Shown: piece by piece, positions 18,655 to 29,659 of the stretch | How the letters are laid out: the number at the start of each line of letters is the position of its first letter | Numbering within the stretch: the stretch's first letter is position 1 | Source: Photobacterium malacitanum | Lineage (GTDB): Bacteria > Pseudomonadota > Gammaproteobacteria > Enterobacterales > Vibrionaceae | Assembly (NCBI RefSeq): GCF_900185615.1 | Contig: NZ_FYAK01000007.1 | Location: forward strand, 118,362-182,361 | Length of the DNA: 64,000 bases | Direction of reading: 5' to 3' | Position numbers and translations under genes: made by a program | Notes under the pieces: generated by a model | What the model was told of the DNA's origin: nothing | Databases searched by the model: none | What the model saw: the letters and a program-made list of their open reading frames with translations, nothing else

Positions 18655-19211
18655 GTTATACGGTTGGTGAGTTGGTATGGGTTTAAACGTAATTAACCGA
18701 ATTTAATGTAATAAAATCGATTGCGTTCGCCTTTCTAAATTTTCACTCTGTTATTATTCTCTGATAGAAACAGTACCACTATTATTGATAATAAATTATT
18801 GCTGTTATTTGCATCATTAATAATAAGTTATGCAATAAATGGCTTTTTTTATGATCAAGTTGCATGAGTTACGATAGCAGTATTTATTTCAGTAAACATA
18901 TTATCCACCACAGGAAACACGAGTTTAATGGTCGAGTCGTGGTTGAGTTGATATTATAAGTTAGGTAAAACCTAGACAAGTTGATCAACGAAACGTTGTC
19001 TTAGGTCGCACGCGCGGTGCTAAGGATAGCAACCAGTATTATGCTAAGCGATAACTGGGTCTTCAAGGAACAACGTCCGCTCATAGATGACAGCGATAAT
19101 CAATGTCGTTGCATCGCAGTGAAATTGATGAGTTCACTGCTGAATTCATATCGAGTATTCAGATAGTATTATTGATGCTATCTCGATCAAACATTACGAC
19201 TGGAGAGAGTC
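18655..19211 (+). promoter_or_regulatory. Long deoC upstream region with possible alternative stem structures
   Basis: No gene is seen in these 557 bases. The segment 18962-19006 has competing pairings: accta (18970-18974) can pair with taggt at 18962-18966, or, extended as acctagacaa, with ttgtcttaggt at 18996-19006, which encloses gttgatcaac. A third hairpin is caacg-aaa-cgttg (18986-18998). GTTGCAT, a CytR-like half-site, occurs near 18860 and 19109. In E. coli the deo operon also has widely spaced promoters and a long leader. No perfect CRP site was seen. Confidence 0.45.
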
Positions 19212-19988
19212 ATGAGCGATTTAAAAGCTGCGGCATTACGTGCACTAAAGTTAATGGATCTTACAACATTGAATGAAGACGACACTGATGAAAAAGTGAT
19301 CGCACTGTGTAAGAACGCAAAAACAGTTGTTGGTAACACTGCCGCAGTATGTATCTACCCACGTTTTATTCCTGTTGCTAAAAAGCAGCTACGTGAACAA
19401 GGTACACCAGATGTACGTATTGCAACCGTGACTAACTTTCCACACGGTAACGACGACATTGAGATCGCTGTTGCTGAAACGAAAGCAGCTGTAGCTTACG
19501 GCGCAGATGAAGTAGACGTAGTATTCCCATACCGCGCACTAATGGCTGGCAATGCAGAAGTAGGCTTTGAGCTTGTGAAGCAATGTAAAGCAGCATGTGG
19601 CGATAACGTACTACTAAAAGTTATCATCGAAACTGGTGAGTTAAAAACGGAAGCGCTTATTAAGCAAGCGTCTGAAATCAGTATTAATGCTGGTGCTGAC
19701 TTCATTAAAACATCAACAGGTAAAGTGCCTGTAAACGCAACACCTGAATATGCTGAAATCATGCTAAATGTGATTAAAGATATGGGCGTAGAAAAAACAG
19801 TTGGCTTTAAGCCTGCTGGTGGTGTGCGTACTGCTGAAGATGCACAACAATACTTAGCAATGGCTAACACTATTCTTGGTGATGAGTGGGCTGATAGCCG
19901 TCATTACCGTTTCGGTGCATCAAGCCTACTTGCTAACTTACTTCACACATTAGGTGAAGGCGAGCAAGCAGCACAAGGCGGCTACTAA
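19212..19988 (+). CDS. deoC: Deoxyribose-phosphate aldolase
   Basis: DeoC cleaves 2-deoxyribose-5-phosphate to glyceraldehyde-3-phosphate and acetaldehyde. The 258 residues (E. coli 259) include the Schiff-base lysine in [11 protein letters not shown] (about 161-171) and the second active-site lysine in [12 protein letters not shown] (about 196-207). The start has ggagagagtc upstream. It heads the deoC-deoA-deoB-deoD series that turns deoxynucleosides into central metabolites. Confidence 0.97.
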   Translation: MSDLKAAALRALKLMDLTTLNEDDTDEKVIALCKNAKTVVGNTAAVCIYPRFIPVAKKQLREQGTPDVRIATVTNFPHGNDDIEIAVAETKAAVAYGADEVDVVFPYRALMAGNAEVGFELVKQCKAACGDNVLLKVIIETGELKTEALIKQASEISINAGADFIKTSTGKVPVNATPEYAEIMLNVIKDMGVEKTVGFKPAGGVRTAEDAQQYLAMANTILGDEWADSRHYRFGASSLLANLLHTLGEGEQAAQGGY

Positions 19989-20000
19989 GCGTCTTTGAAT

Positions 20001-20030
20001 AAGGTGGCGTTATGCCACCTTATTATTTCT
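20001..20030 (+). terminator. deoC-deoA intergenic hairpin
   Basis: The stem aaggtggc / gccacctt with loop gttat is followed by attatttctt. The T tract is broken, so it probably attenuates rather than stops readthrough into deoA, 180 bases on. Confidence 0.6.
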
Positions 20031-20207
20031 TAACACTAATTTTTTTATATTAGTGACAATTATCTAGGTTATTTAACCGTATTTATCAATGATGTTTAGT
20101 CATCAGTGACGGATTTTTGCAAGCAAATTTTGGCGACTTAATAGCGCAATTTGACCGTTAGATAATTAATTTTCTCCATTGAAATCTATACCAGTAAGAG
20201 GATCGTC

Positions 20208-21539
20208 ATGTACTTACCTCAAGAAATTATTCGTAAAAAACGCGACAATATTGCTTTAACAGCAGATGAAATTAATTTTTTCATTCAAGGTGTAGCGAAG
20301 AACACTGTCTCTGAAGGTCAAATCGCAGCATTTGCAATGGCGGTTTATTTTAATGATATGACTATGGATGAGCGGGTCGCATTAACCTGTGCAATGCGTG
20401 ATTCTGGTATGGTGATTGATTGGGGCCATATGAACTTCGATGGTCCAATTGTGGATAAGCACTCAACCGGTGGTGTGGGTGATGTGACCTCTTTAATGCT
20501 GGGCGCTATGGTAGCGGCATGTGGTGGCTATGTACCAATGATTTCAGGTCGTGGTCTTGGCCATACTGGCGGTACATTAGATAAGTTGGAATCGATTCCA
20601 GGTTATAACATTACGCCAAGCAATGAAGTGTTCGGTAAAGTAACCAAAGAAGCGGGTGTGGCAATTATCGGTCAAACAGGTGATTTAGCCCCTGCTGATA
20701 AACGTGTGTACGCAACCCGTGATGTTACAGCGACAGTGGATAATATTTCATTGATCACTGCGTCTATTTTGTCTAAAAAATTAGCCGCAGGTTTAGATTA
20801 CTTAGTGATGGATGTAAAAGTAGGCTCTGGCGCATTTATGCCAACTTACGCAGCATCAGAAGAATTAGCAAAATCAATTGTGGCGGTTGCTAATGGTGCA
20901 GGTACATGTACATCTGCGTTATTGACTGACATGAACCAAGTATTGGCATCAACAGCTGGTAATGCGCTTGAAGTACGTGAAGCTGTACAGTTTTTAACGG
21001 GTGAATACCGTAATCCGCGTCTATATGAAGTAACAATGGCTTTGTGTGCTGAAATGTTAGTTATCAGTAAACTTGCATCAGATTTACCGCAAGCACGTGC
21101 CAAACTTCAAGCAGTGTTAGATAATGGTCAAGCAGCAGAACGTTTTGGCAAAATGGTTGCAGGTCTTGGTGGTCCAACTGATTTTGTCGATAATTATGAT
21201 AACTATCTTGATAAAGCAGAGATTATTAAACCTGTATTTGCTGAAACAACCGGTTTTGCAACTGCAATGGATACGCGTGGTTTAGGTATGGCTGTTGTTG
21301 GCATGGGGGGTGGTCGTCGCGTCGCTAGCGATAACATCGATTATGCAGTGGGTCTATCAAATATGATTCGTCTTGGTGATGAAGTGTATGCAGATACGCC
21401 ACTAGCAATGGTACATGCGCGCACTGAAGCGCAATGGCAAGAAGCGGCGAAAGCAGTACGAGCTAATATTACCGTTGCAGAAACAACGTCAGAAGCAACC
21501 CCTGAAGTATACCGTCGCATTGGCAAACAAGATGTATAA
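20208..21539 (+). CDS. deoA: Thymidine phosphorylase
   Basis: DeoA splits thymidine or deoxyuridine with phosphate into base and deoxyribose-1-phosphate. The 443 residues (E. coli 440) show the glycine-rich phosphate site [17 protein letters not shown] (about 84-100), [20 protein letters not shown] (about 113-132, the family signature) and the [10 protein letters not shown] motif. The start ATG follows aagaggatcgtc. It ends 10 bases before deoB and is certainly cotranscribed with it. Confidence 0.97.
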   Translation: MYLPQEIIRKKRDNIALTADEINFFIQGVAKNTVSEGQIAAFAMAVYFNDMTMDERVALTCAMRDSGMVIDWGHMNFDGPIVDKHSTGGVGDVTSLMLGAMVAACGGYVPMISGRGLGHTGGTLDKLESIPGYNITPSNEVFGKVTKEAGVAIIGQTGDLAPADKRVYATRDVTATVDNISLITASILSKKLAAGLDYLVMDVKVGSGAFMPTYAASEELAKSIVAVANGAGTCTSALLTDMNQVLASTAGNALEVREAVQFLTGEYRNPRLYEVTMALCAEMLVISKLASDLPQARAKLQAVLDNGQAAERFGKMVAGLGGPTDFVDNYDNYLDKAEIIKPVFAETTGFATAMDTRGLGMAVVGMGGGRRVASDNIDYAVGLSNMIRLGDEVYADTPLAMVHARTEAQWQEAAKAVRANITVAETTSEATPEVYRRIGKQDV

Positions 21540-21549
21540 CGGAGCAAAA

Positions 21550-22770
21550 ATGAAACGTTCAATTATTTTAGTTTTAGATTCTTTTGGTATTGGCGCGACA
21601 GAAGATGCGGTTAATTTTGGTGATGTAGGCGCAAATACTCTGGGTCATATTGCGGCAGCATGTGCGCGTGGTGAAGCGGATAATGGTGATCGTAGTGGCG
21701 CGTTACATTTGCCTAACCTCACCAAACTAGGTTTAGCAAAAGCCTGTGAAGAATCATGTGGTAGTTTTCCTGAAGGAATGGACAGTGACGTTGAAATCGT
21801 AGGTGCTTACGGCCACGCGAAAGAAATTTCATCAGGAAAAGATACCCCTTCTGGTCACTGGGAAATTGCAGGTGTACCAGTATTGTTTGATTGGGGCTAC
21901 TTCAGTGATAAAACCAATAGTTTCCCTAAAGAACTAACTGATCGCATTCTTGCACGTGCAGGCTTAGACGGTTACCTAGGTAACTGCCATGCATCTGGTA
22001 CTCAAGTATTGGATGACTTGGGTGAAGAGCACATGCAAACAGGTAAACCAATTTTCTATACATCTGCTGACTCTGTATTCCAAATTGCATGTCATGAAGA
22101 GACTTACGGTCTTGATAAGTTGATGGAACTTTGTCATATCGCTCGTGAAGAACTAGAAGATTACAATATTGGCCGTGTTATTGCGCGTCCATTTACTGGT
22201 GCTGGTAAAGGTCAGTTTGAGCGTACGGGTAACCGTCGCGACTTGTCTCTTGAGCCACCTGCAGCAACTATTCTGCAAAAGTTGGTTGACGAAAAGCAAG
22301 GCGAAGTGATTTCTATCGGTAAGATTTCTGATATCTATGCGGGTTGTGGTATTTCTCGTAAAGTAAAAGCAACCGGTATTCCGGCATTGTTTGATGCAAC
22401 GCTAGCACAAATTGACCAAGCGGGTGATAACAGTATCGTATTTACTAACTTCGTTGATTTCGACTCAGCATATGGTCACCGCCGTAATGTAGCAGGTTAT
22501 GCTGCAGCGTTAGAGTACTTTGACCGCCGCCTACCTGAAATCTTAGCCTTGCTAAAAGAAGATGATGTGCTAATTATTACTGCTGACCATGGTTGTGATC
22601 CAACATGGCCGGGTACAGATCATACTCGCGAGCATATTCCAGTGATTGTTACTGGACCAAAAGTGAAGTCAGGTTCATTAGGTCGTCGTGAAACATTTGC
22701 TGACATTGGCCAGAGCCTTGCTGAGTACTTTGGTACTTCTGATATGGCTTACGGTAAGTCGTTTCTATAA
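21550..22770 (+). CDS. deoB: Phosphopentomutase
   Basis: DeoB interconverts (deoxy)ribose-1-phosphate and -5-phosphate, linking deoA/deoD to deoC. The 406 residues (E. coli 407) belong to the alkaline phosphatase superfamily: the N-terminal metal site [10 protein letters not shown] (about 6-15), the phosphorylated Thr in [15 protein letters not shown] (about 93-107), and the C-terminal metal site [20 protein letters not shown]. The ATG at 21550 is preferred over an upstream in-frame start within deoA because ggag lies directly before it and the family N terminus is [13 protein letters not shown]. Confidence 0.97.
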   Translation: MKRSIILVLDSFGIGATEDAVNFGDVGANTLGHIAAACARGEADNGDRSGALHLPNLTKLGLAKACEESCGSFPEGMDSDVEIVGAYGHAKEISSGKDTPSGHWEIAGVPVLFDWGYFSDKTNSFPKELTDRILARAGLDGYLGNCHASGTQVLDDLGEEHMQTGKPIFYTSADSVFQIACHEETYGLDKLMELCHIAREELEDYNIGRVIARPFTGAGKGQFERTGNRRDLSLEPPAATILQKLVDEKQGEVISIGKISDIYAGCGISRKVKATGIPALFDATLAQIDQAGDNSIVFTNFVDFDSAYGHRRNVAGYAAALEYFDRRLPEILALLKEDDVLIITADHGCDPTWPGTDHTREHIPVIVTGPKVKSGSLGRRETFADIGQSLAEYFGTSDMAYGKSFL

Positions 22771-22798
22771 ATACGAATAAACAACTATTATTCTGCTC

Positions 22799-22834
22799 AT
22801 CAAGGCGAGGAATCATTGGATTAATCGCCTTGAT
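22799..22834 (+). other. Perfect 10-bp hairpin between deoB and deoD
   Basis: The arms atcaaggcga and tcgccttgat flank a 16-base loop. There is no T run after it, so it is more likely an mRNA-processing or stability element inside the operon than a terminator. Confidence 0.6.
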
Positions 22835-22948
22835 TAGTATAAAAATGTGGTTGTTTATATGATAGCGGTTATTGGTTATCAGTAAGGTACATTGAGAGTA
22901 AATGCGAGTGCTACTGATAACTGATTCAATTAACAAAAGGATATAACG

Positions 22949-23668
22949 ATGGCTACTCCACATATTAATGCTGAAATGGGTGATTTTGCAGATGTCGTGC
23001 TGATGCCTGGTGATCCACTACGTGCTAAGTTTATTGCAGAAACATTCTTAGAGAATGTGACTGAAGTATGTAACGTACGCAGCATGCTTGGTTTCACTGG
23101 TACTTACAAAGGTCGTAAGATCTCTGTTATGGGCCACGGTATGGGTATTCCTTCTTGTTCTATCTATGCGACAGAGTTGATTAAAGACTTTGGCGTGAAG
23201 AAAATTATCCGTGTCGGTAGTTGTGGTGCTGTACGTGATGACGTTAAATTACGTGATGTTGTTATCGGCATGGGCGCATCAACAGATTCTAAAGTAAACC
23301 GCATTCGTTTTGGTGGCCACGATTTCGCAGCAATTGCTGACTTCGGTATGGTACAAAATGCAGTCGATGCAGCAAAAGCAAAAGGTATTCCAGTTAAAGT
23401 CGGTAATATCTTCTCTGCAGATTTGTTCTACAACCCAGACTTTGATTTCTTCAAAACAATGGATAAGTACGGCATTGTTGGTGTTGAAATGGAAGCGGCT
23501 GGTATTTACGGCGTAGCAGCAGAGTTTGGTGCTAAAGCACTGACTATCTGTACTGTTTCTGACCATATTCTACGCGGTGAAGCAACAACCTCTGAAGAGC
23601 GTCAATTAACGTTCAATGAGATGATTGAAATCGCATTAGAATCAGTATTACTTGGTGATGCTGAGTAA
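22949..23668 (+). CDS. deoD: Purine-nucleoside phosphorylase
   Basis: DeoD releases purine bases from (deoxy)nucleosides with phosphate. The 239 residues equal E. coli DeoD in length. Motifs are [19 protein letters not shown] (about 16-34), [12 protein letters not shown] (about 63-74), IRVGSCGAV and the base-binding [15 protein letters not shown] (about 178-192) followed by [10 protein letters not shown] with the catalytic Asp. It lies 178 bases after deoB, last in the deo series. Confidence 0.97.
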   Translation: MATPHINAEMGDFADVVLMPGDPLRAKFIAETFLENVTEVCNVRSMLGFTGTYKGRKISVMGHGMGIPSCSIYATELIKDFGVKKIIRVGSCGAVRDDVKLRDVVIGMGASTDSKVNRIRFGGHDFAAIADFGMVQNAVDAAKAKGIPVKVGNIFSADLFYNPDFDFFKTMDKYGIVGVEMEAAGIYGVAAEFGAKALTICTVSDHILRGEATTSEERQLTFNEMIEIALESVLLGDAE

Positions 23669-23722
23669 TCGACGTTGAAATAAGGCCGTTTATAGGTTCT
23701 TATTTGAATGAGAAAGTCGAAT

Positions 23723-23760
23723 AAAAAAGCGGTAACAGTGCTAACTGTTGCCGCTTTTTT
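23723..23760. terminator. Bidirectional terminator between deoD and ytjB
   Basis: The stem aaaaaagcggtaacagt / actgttgccgctttttt has one mismatch, with a T run on each strand, between two convergent genes. Confidence 0.92.
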
Positions 23761-23777
23761 AGTGCTGCTAATTATAC

Positions 23778-24392
23778 TTATTGGTGCTGATTACGCAGAA
23801 ATGGAAAATGTCCTTGGTAATGCTGACGGCTAAAGACCAACATCAATAACCCGCCTAGAATCAATGCTGCGATCACTAAGCCTCGAATAATAGCAGTCAT
23901 GGTCGCCATGTTAGCGTAAGCATGAGTGAGTAATTTATCGTGTTCGAGCGTGATCCGCATAAAGCCAATAATATGACCATTAAGCAATACAGGTTCCGCA
24001 ATTTGTTGACGACCGATACTCGCTATTGCCAGTGGTGTTGATAGCCCAGTTAATTGCTCTAATGGCATTGCTGCTTTGGTTTTGGCTAATACCACCCCCT
24101 CAAGATTGTAAATGCTAGCATCCAAGATTAATGGTTCTGTGGCTAAATTCTGCACTAATAATTGCAGCTGATCTTGGTCTTTATTTTCAATATCTAGTGC
24201 TGCATTTTGAGCTGCTTGACGCACAATAATTTGTGATAAGGTTTGAGTTTGCTCACTTAGCAATTGGTAGTTTTGTTGGCTAAGTGATGCGCCGTATTGA
24301 AGAATACCAATAAATGTTAATAGGCATATTAGTAATATAACGGCTTTATGCAGTCGCTGACGTTGCCACCGTTTGGTGTTCCATTGGATCAT
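23778..24392 (-). CDS. ytjB: SMP-family membrane protein YtjB
   Basis: This is a membrane protein of unknown function, 204 residues. A transmembrane helix (about 17-35, AVILLICLLTFIGILQYGA) and a second near the C terminus (about 168-188, IIRGLVIAALILGGLLMLVF) flank an extracytoplasmic domain of about 130 residues, an arrangement like a sensor periplasmic domain. It matches the SMP/YtjB family found divergent to serB in enterics and vibrios. No signalling output domain is present. Confidence 0.85.
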   Translation of the reverse strand: MIQWNTKRWQRQRLHKAVILLICLLTFIGILQYGASLSQQNYQLLSEQTQTLSQIIVRQAAQNAALDIENKDQDQLQLLVQNLATEPLILDASIYNLEGVVLAKTKAAMPLEQLTGLSTPLAIASIGRQQIAEPVLLNGHIIGFMRITLEHDKLLTHAYANMATMTAIIRGLVIAALILGGLLMLVFSRQHYQGHFPFLRNQHQ

Positions 24393-24653
24393 TGATAGCT
24401 CTCGATTACTTCGATGACGGTTATTCTACACTAAAAAAATAATAGATGATTATTTCACCGCTAGGTAATTGTTAAACTTTGTTAACAAATGTTTGATGGT
24501 TATGATTAAAAAAGAGATTTTTTCAAGTCGCTGATTTTATAGTTATAAATGACTTTTTGTGATTAGTGATATAACTGTCATTTTACAATTGGGCTTGCTC
24601 TTCATGAGTACAATCGTTAGGTTTATAGTAATCAAATTGTTAAGGATGACATA

Positions 24654-25619
24654 ATGGACGTTGCGAACGTACTCAAAATCAACAAACACCCGACCTTATT
24701 TAAACGCTTTCCCGAGATTTTATCTGTCACTAATACCAGTAAGCGCCAAGCAAACTGGTTAGTCTATGGTAAACAAATTACCACTGATAATATTGAGGCG
24801 ATTAATGATGCTGGTTTGAGTGCTGTTGATATTGTCGCAGCTTGGAAAGTGGGCGCCTATGATGCCATTTTAATTGCCAGTGAGTTAACGTTAGAGCAAC
24901 AGCAAAAAGTGATTGAACAACAATTAGACTTTGCTTATGTGAGCGATATTCCTGATTTATCAATGCCAGGGGTAGTGGTATTAGACATGGACTCAACTGC
25001 GATTGAGATTGAGTGTATTGATGAAATCGCCAAACTTGCTGGGGTTGGTGAAGAAGTGGCTGCGGTTACAGAGCGTGCAATGTCGGGTGAATTAGACTTT
25101 GAGCAAAGTTTACGTCAGCGCGTAGCTGCGTTAGCTGGTGCAGATGAAGCGATTTTAACCCAAGTTCGTGATCAGCTACCGTTAATGACAGAATTGCCTC
25201 AATTGATTGCGACCTTACACCATTATGGTTGGCAAGTCGCGATCGCTTCTGGCGGATTTAGCTATTTTTCCGATCATTTGCAGCAACAATTTAATTTAGT
25301 ATCAGCAACATCAAATACGCTGGAAATTATTGACGGTAAGTTAACCGGTAGGGTAATTGGCAAAGTGGTTGATGCCAAAGCTAAAGCTGAAATATTATTG
25401 GCATTAGCCGAGGAGTTTGATATTGAACCGCATAATACCGTTGCTGTCGGTGATGGTGCTAATGATTTACTGATGATGGAAGTAGCAGGGCTTGGCATTG
25501 CTTATCATGCTAAACCTGTCGTTGAACAACAGGCCAATGTGGCTATTCGGCAGGCTGATTTAGGGGCGGTAATTTGTATCTTATCAGCATCCCTCGCCGA
25601 ACAACGGTTAGCTTGGTAG
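24654..25619 (+). CDS. serB: Phosphoserine phosphatase
   Basis: SerB does the last step of serine synthesis. The 321 residues (E. coli 322) have an N-terminal regulatory half and a HAD domain: motif I VVLDMDSTAIEIECIDEIA (about 108-126), motif II IASGGFSYFSDHL (about 198-210) and motif III AVGDGANDLLMMEVAGLGIAYH (about 263-284). The start ATG follows aaggatgacata. It is divergent from ytjB with a 261-base intergenic region. Confidence 0.96.
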   Translation: MDVANVLKINKHPTLFKRFPEILSVTNTSKRQANWLVYGKQITTDNIEAINDAGLSAVDIVAAWKVGAYDAILIASELTLEQQQKVIEQQLDFAYVSDIPDLSMPGVVVLDMDSTAIEIECIDEIAKLAGVGEEVAAVTERAMSGELDFEQSLRQRVAALAGADEAILTQVRDQLPLMTELPQLIATLHHYGWQVAIASGGFSYFSDHLQQQFNLVSATSNTLEIIDGKLTGRVIGKVVDAKAKAEILLALAEEFDIEPHNTVAVGDGANDLLMMEVAGLGIAYHAKPVVEQQANVAIRQADLGAVICILSASLAEQRLAW

Positions 25620-25668
25620 GTTTGTCGTAGCATTCGCACCCTATAAGCGGTGCGAATGGCTCATCACA

Positions 25669-28017
25669 TTAATGAATTTCAAGCCGAATTAACACTTCAT
25701 CAGTAATATCTAAAATTTCTCCACAACCGATCAATGATGTGAACTCCATTTCTAATGCTCGCGCTCGATGCAATGTTAAGCGAGCCAGTTTACTCAGTTT
25801 TTCGCCAATTAAGATCGTCAGTGGATTCAACACGGGTAATGCGGTGATCCGCAATGCAAATAAGTCGCCATGTTGGCGAGCCTGCTGAATATATGCACGT
25901 TGGCTGGCAATATCATCAAAATCTTGGCGTAGTTTAGTATCAACCTGATGCACTTTATTGTCTTTCATCCTAACCGCTAAATATAATTCATGAATAACGG
26001 GAGGGGGTTGCTTGTCTCGCGGTCGCATCGGATCAGCGAGTAATTGTTTCACTCGTTGTTTGAAAATAATATCCAGATCACAGCGATCATTATCACTTAG
26101 CTGGTGGAGTATGGTTGCCAGTGGTGACAATGGGAAATTAGATCCAACCGCTTTTACCTTGATTTTATGGTCAACTTTTTCAGCGAAATAAGGCAAACAA
26201 TGCAATCGAGTCAGCAACATTTGATGCATTGCAAATAACATTGCCGCCGAGGGTTGCGGTTCTTTACACACAGAGAGCTTTTCGAGGTTGGAGGCAATTA
26301 ATGTTTGTAGAAATTGTCCGCCTAATAAACCGTCTTCATTTTCTATGGTTGTTAATTGAATGTTTTTGCCATTAGGACTCGTGCGAACAATCTGATAAGG
26401 CATTCTTGTTAAAATACTGTTCTTAGTGCTACGGGCTAAGTCGGTAAATCTAATGATCACGGTATCACCTTGTTTACAGCGTAGTGGTTGATCTAAATTT
26501 ATATTCAGTCCACGGCTGGAAAAATCAATTGAATGACCGTTGATCGTACCCTGATCTTGTTGAAGGGTGATGGCTGTCTGATATTGAAACCGAGATTCAC
26601 TGCGCAATGGTTTAGGATCAAAGTGAATCGCTTCTGCTTGGCTAATCGGGTTACGAGGATGGCGGAACTGATGTAACTCTTGAGCCATTAACGTTGACGC
26701 AGCGCCAGCCAGATAATCAGGTTGGACTTGCGAGTGAGTTAAATCCTGCAAAGTACCAATATGAGATAAGTCCTGACAACATGGCATCATTTCTGGCGTC
26801 AATTGGGATAATGTTTGAATATCATTGGCGGTTAAAGGGTAGAGTGTTAATCGCATTACGCGCCAACTTTGACGTTTTGCACCAACCTGCCAAAATAACA
26901 GCCGTTGTTGAGGTGTCATTTCAGGCAATGCTGCGGAATAAAAGTAACGTTGGCCTTGGTGCTCATGAAAAAAGCTATAAATTAAGGTACTGGTTTGTGA
27001 AACCTTACTTAAACCGAGATTACTGATACGAGAGGCCGATAGTAGATGATTAATCACAGGCTGGTTACGTTCATCATGCCAGTATTGCCATTGGTGTTGA
27101 TTATGATCGGTTAATAAGCTGTATTTGAGGTGAGTTCCTGCAAAAAATAATGGCATCGTTGTTGTATGCTTAAGGTAGCAATGCTCGAACCCTTGCGTAC
27201 GTAATTGAATAATCTTATCGTCATGGTTATTACGACTTAACGATTGATGCTGATCATGCTTAATAATTGCTTGTAGTGCTGTATTTTCAGTTAATGCTAA
27301 TAAGCGTAACCATTTAATACTGTCGTTATCTTGAATATCATCAATGGCTAAAATACGATAGTGGTGACTTTGGTTAAGACGCGCATCTTGGTATTGTTGT
27401 GCCAGTTGTGGAAACGAAGCGGTGATCGTTTGACCCAGTTGGTAATCAAACGCCGCCGGCACTTTACATTTAGCCCCAGACAGAGAAAGATCGACTGTTG
27501 TCGCCAGCACTTGTTGGCCATTGGCTAATGTTAATGCGATTGGGGTCGCGATACTGAGCCTGTCCTCTTCACGACTAAGGTAGTATCCAAACCGAATCAG
27601 TTTAGCTTGGAATAAACTATATTGAGTGTCTGTTGTTGCAGCCTCTACTGGTGGCTGTTTTTGTTGTTGGTGGATAATACGAAAATTGTTATGCGTATTA
27701 ATTAACTCTTCGTAGAGCCCATAGCAATACTGACCGCCAAATACACGACTGCGGTGATGATAAATATTGATAGCGACATCATCTAACCAATGGTCATAGC
27801 CATTAAATGTATACTGCCGGCACTGACCTTTAACCCGCCCTCGAAGATCAATAATTTTATTGCAAGGGGCCATCAAACGATTGATTTCCATTTTTATTTG
27901 TAGCCGTACCGGCCCAGTTTCGTGCGCAGTTAACAATGTAAACATGGGCTCAAAATCGGGTTGGTTATAGATTGGCAATAACTGTTCAATCAGGGCTTTA
28001 TAATCGTCGAGATGCAT
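25669..28017 (-). CDS. plzC: Double PilZ-domain c-di-GMP-binding protein, PlzC-like
   Basis: This 782-residue cytoplasmic protein has two intact PilZ signatures: REEDR (149-153) with DLSLSG (176-181), and RSESR (472-476) with DFSSRG (498-503). Both keep the RxxxR and D/NxSxxG residues needed for c-di-GMP binding. The rest is unassigned. Its position between serB and radA is that of V. cholerae PlzC (VC2344, from memory), hence the symbol. It may receive c-di-GMP signals from enzymes such as the GGDEF-EAL protein at 8847; that link is an inference. No enzymatic domain is visible. Confidence 0.85.
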   Translation of the reverse strand: MHLDDYKALIEQLLPIYNQPDFEPMFTLLTAHETGPVRLQIKMEINRLMAPCNKIIDLRGRVKGQCRQYTFNGYDHWLDDVAINIYHHRSRVFGGQYCYGLYEELINTHNNFRIIHQQQKQPPVEAATTDTQYSLFQAKLIRFGYYLSREEDRLSIATPIALTLANGQQVLATTVDLSLSGAKCKVPAAFDYQLGQTITASFPQLAQQYQDARLNQSHHYRILAIDDIQDNDSIKWLRLLALTENTALQAIIKHDQHQSLSRNNHDDKIIQLRTQGFEHCYLKHTTTMPLFFAGTHLKYSLLTDHNQHQWQYWHDERNQPVINHLLSASRISNLGLSKVSQTSTLIYSFFHEHQGQRYFYSAALPEMTPQQRLLFWQVGAKRQSWRVMRLTLYPLTANDIQTLSQLTPEMMPCCQDLSHIGTLQDLTHSQVQPDYLAGAASTLMAQELHQFRHPRNPISQAEAIHFDPKPLRSESRFQYQTAITLQQDQGTINGHSIDFSSRGLNINLDQPLRCKQGDTVIIRFTDLARSTKNSILTRMPYQIVRTSPNGKNIQLTTIENEDGLLGGQFLQTLIASNLEKLSVCKEPQPSAAMLFAMHQMLLTRLHCLPYFAEKVDHKIKVKAVGSNFPLSPLATILHQLSDNDRCDLDIIFKQRVKQLLADPMRPRDKQPPPVIHELYLAVRMKDNKVHQVDTKLRQDFDDIASQRAYIQQARQHGDLFALRITALPVLNPLTILIGEKLSKLARLTLHRARALEMEFTSLIGCGEILDITDEVLIRLEIH

Positions 28018-28167
28018 GAGTAGGTCTACTAATGAGTGGCTGGATATAGTTATCGGTCACAGCATAAAAAAGTTTAGGATTAACTGACGTATATTTGTCG
28101 TTATTTGATAAATTCTTGACGCTAATCTGATTAGCAATTTTGAATAATGAGTGATGTAGGAATTAGA

Positions 28168-29559
28168 ATGGCAAAAGCAGCAAAACGAGCGTATGTATGT
28201 AGCGACTGTGGTATGGACTTTGCGCGTTGGCAAGGGCAATGCTCAGGGTGTAAATCATGGAATACCATCACTGAATTTACGATTCCTAACACCAAAACTG
28301 GAGGTGTAACCTCTGCTCGTTCAAGCTTGTCAGGCTATGCTGGCATTGCAGGTGGTGGCTCTAAAAAGCTACACGAAGTTGAAGCCGTTGATGCTCAAAA
28401 GATGTTAACTGGTATTGGTGAACTGGATCGAGTGTTGTGTGGTGGACTAACCACCGGCTCAGTGAACATTATTTCAGGCGATCCTGGTGCGGGTAAAACC
28501 ACCTTGTTATCCGATTTAGTCGCGCGAATGTCTAAGTTGATGCCATCACTGTACTGTACCGCGGAAGAATCACTATCACAGTTTAAAAACCGTGTTAATC
28601 GCTTAAAGTTAACCTGTAATGAAGATAATTTATACCTGATGGCTGAAACCAGTGTTGAAGCGATCATCGCTGAATTAGAGGCAAAACAGATTAAATTTGC
28701 GGTTATTGACTCGATTCAGGCGGTATCAACGGACTTAGCCAATGGCAGTCCTGGTTCACCATCACAAGTAAAAACCGCCGCACAAGCATTGACGCAATAT
28801 TGTAAACAAAACAATGTCACCATGTTTTTGATTGCGCATGTGAATAAAAATAACGAAATTGCAGGACCACAAACATTGGTTCATATTGTCGATGCGTTAC
28901 TGCATATCGATACCAATGATGGTCAAGTGCGAACATTACGTGCCAATAAGAACCGTTTTGGTGATGTAGATACGGTAGGTATTTTCCGTATGACAGAGCG
29001 CGGTATGCTCAGTGTTGATAACCCGAGTGAAATTTTCTTATCGGGGTCTACCACCGAGTCATCAGGCTCTGCGATCACCTGTATTCGTAAAGGTAACCGT
29101 AATATTTTATTAGAAATTCAATGTCTAACCACAGAAACTGAAGGCGAGTTTCCACAGCGGGTCTGTGTCGGATTGAACATGAATCGAATTAAAATGCTAA
29201 CCGGTATTTTACGTAAACACGCCAAGACCAAAATCTTTCACGATACATTTTTCAATATTGTCGGCGGCTTAAAAATTGACGAATCAGAAACCTGTATTGA
29301 TTTGGCATTAGTGGCGGCATTACTCAGTAGCTTAAACGAGTTTGTAGTGCCACGTACAACCTGCATTATGGGTGAATTAAGTCTTAATGGTGATGTGCGT
29401 CCCATAGACAGTGGTGTGCCACGAGTAAAAGAAGCGGCGCAACATGGATTCACTGAAATTTTTATTCCTTACCGTAACTACCATAAATCAATGGAAGGGC
29501 TTGGGGCTAAAATTGTTGCAGTAAAAACTATCCATGAACTAATTGAGCTGATTAACTAA
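28168..29559 (+). CDS. radA: DNA repair protein RadA
   Basis: RadA (Sms) is a RecA-like helicase that drives branch migration during recombination. The protein has an N-terminal zinc finger (CSDCGMDFARWQGQCSGC, about 10-27), Walker A GDPGAGKTTLL (about 105), the RadA-specific KNRFG motif, and a C-terminal Lon-protease-like domain. The ATG at 28168 (MAKAAKRAYVC) is preferred to an in-frame ATG at 28147: taggaatt precedes it and the product (463 residues) is close to E. coli's 460. It diverges from plzC. Confidence 0.96.
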   Translation: MAKAAKRAYVCSDCGMDFARWQGQCSGCKSWNTITEFTIPNTKTGGVTSARSSLSGYAGIAGGGSKKLHEVEAVDAQKMLTGIGELDRVLCGGLTTGSVNIISGDPGAGKTTLLSDLVARMSKLMPSLYCTAEESLSQFKNRVNRLKLTCNEDNLYLMAETSVEAIIAELEAKQIKFAVIDSIQAVSTDLANGSPGSPSQVKTAAQALTQYCKQNNVTMFLIAHVNKNNEIAGPQTLVHIVDALLHIDTNDGQVRTLRANKNRFGDVDTVGIFRMTERGMLSVDNPSEIFLSGSTTESSGSAITCIRKGNRNILLEIQCLTTETEGEFPQRVCVGLNMNRIKMLTGILRKHAKTKIFHDTFFNIVGGLKIDESETCIDLALVAALLSSLNEFVVPRTTCIMGELSLNGDVRPIDSGVPRVKEAAQHGFTEIFIPYRNYHKSMEGLGAKIVAVKTIHELIELIN

Positions 29560-29599
29560 CATCAGTGGTATAACTTGTCAGCAAGTTACGATTAGATTT

Positions 29600-29630
29600 A
29601 AGGCCAATCATCATATGATTGGCCTTTTTA
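29600..29630 (+). terminator. radA Rho-independent terminator
   Basis: A 12-bp stem (aaggccaatcat / atgattggcctt) is followed by tttta. Confidence 0.88.
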
Positions 29631-29659
29631 ATGAATGCTGAATGGGATTAGAGCAGCGA

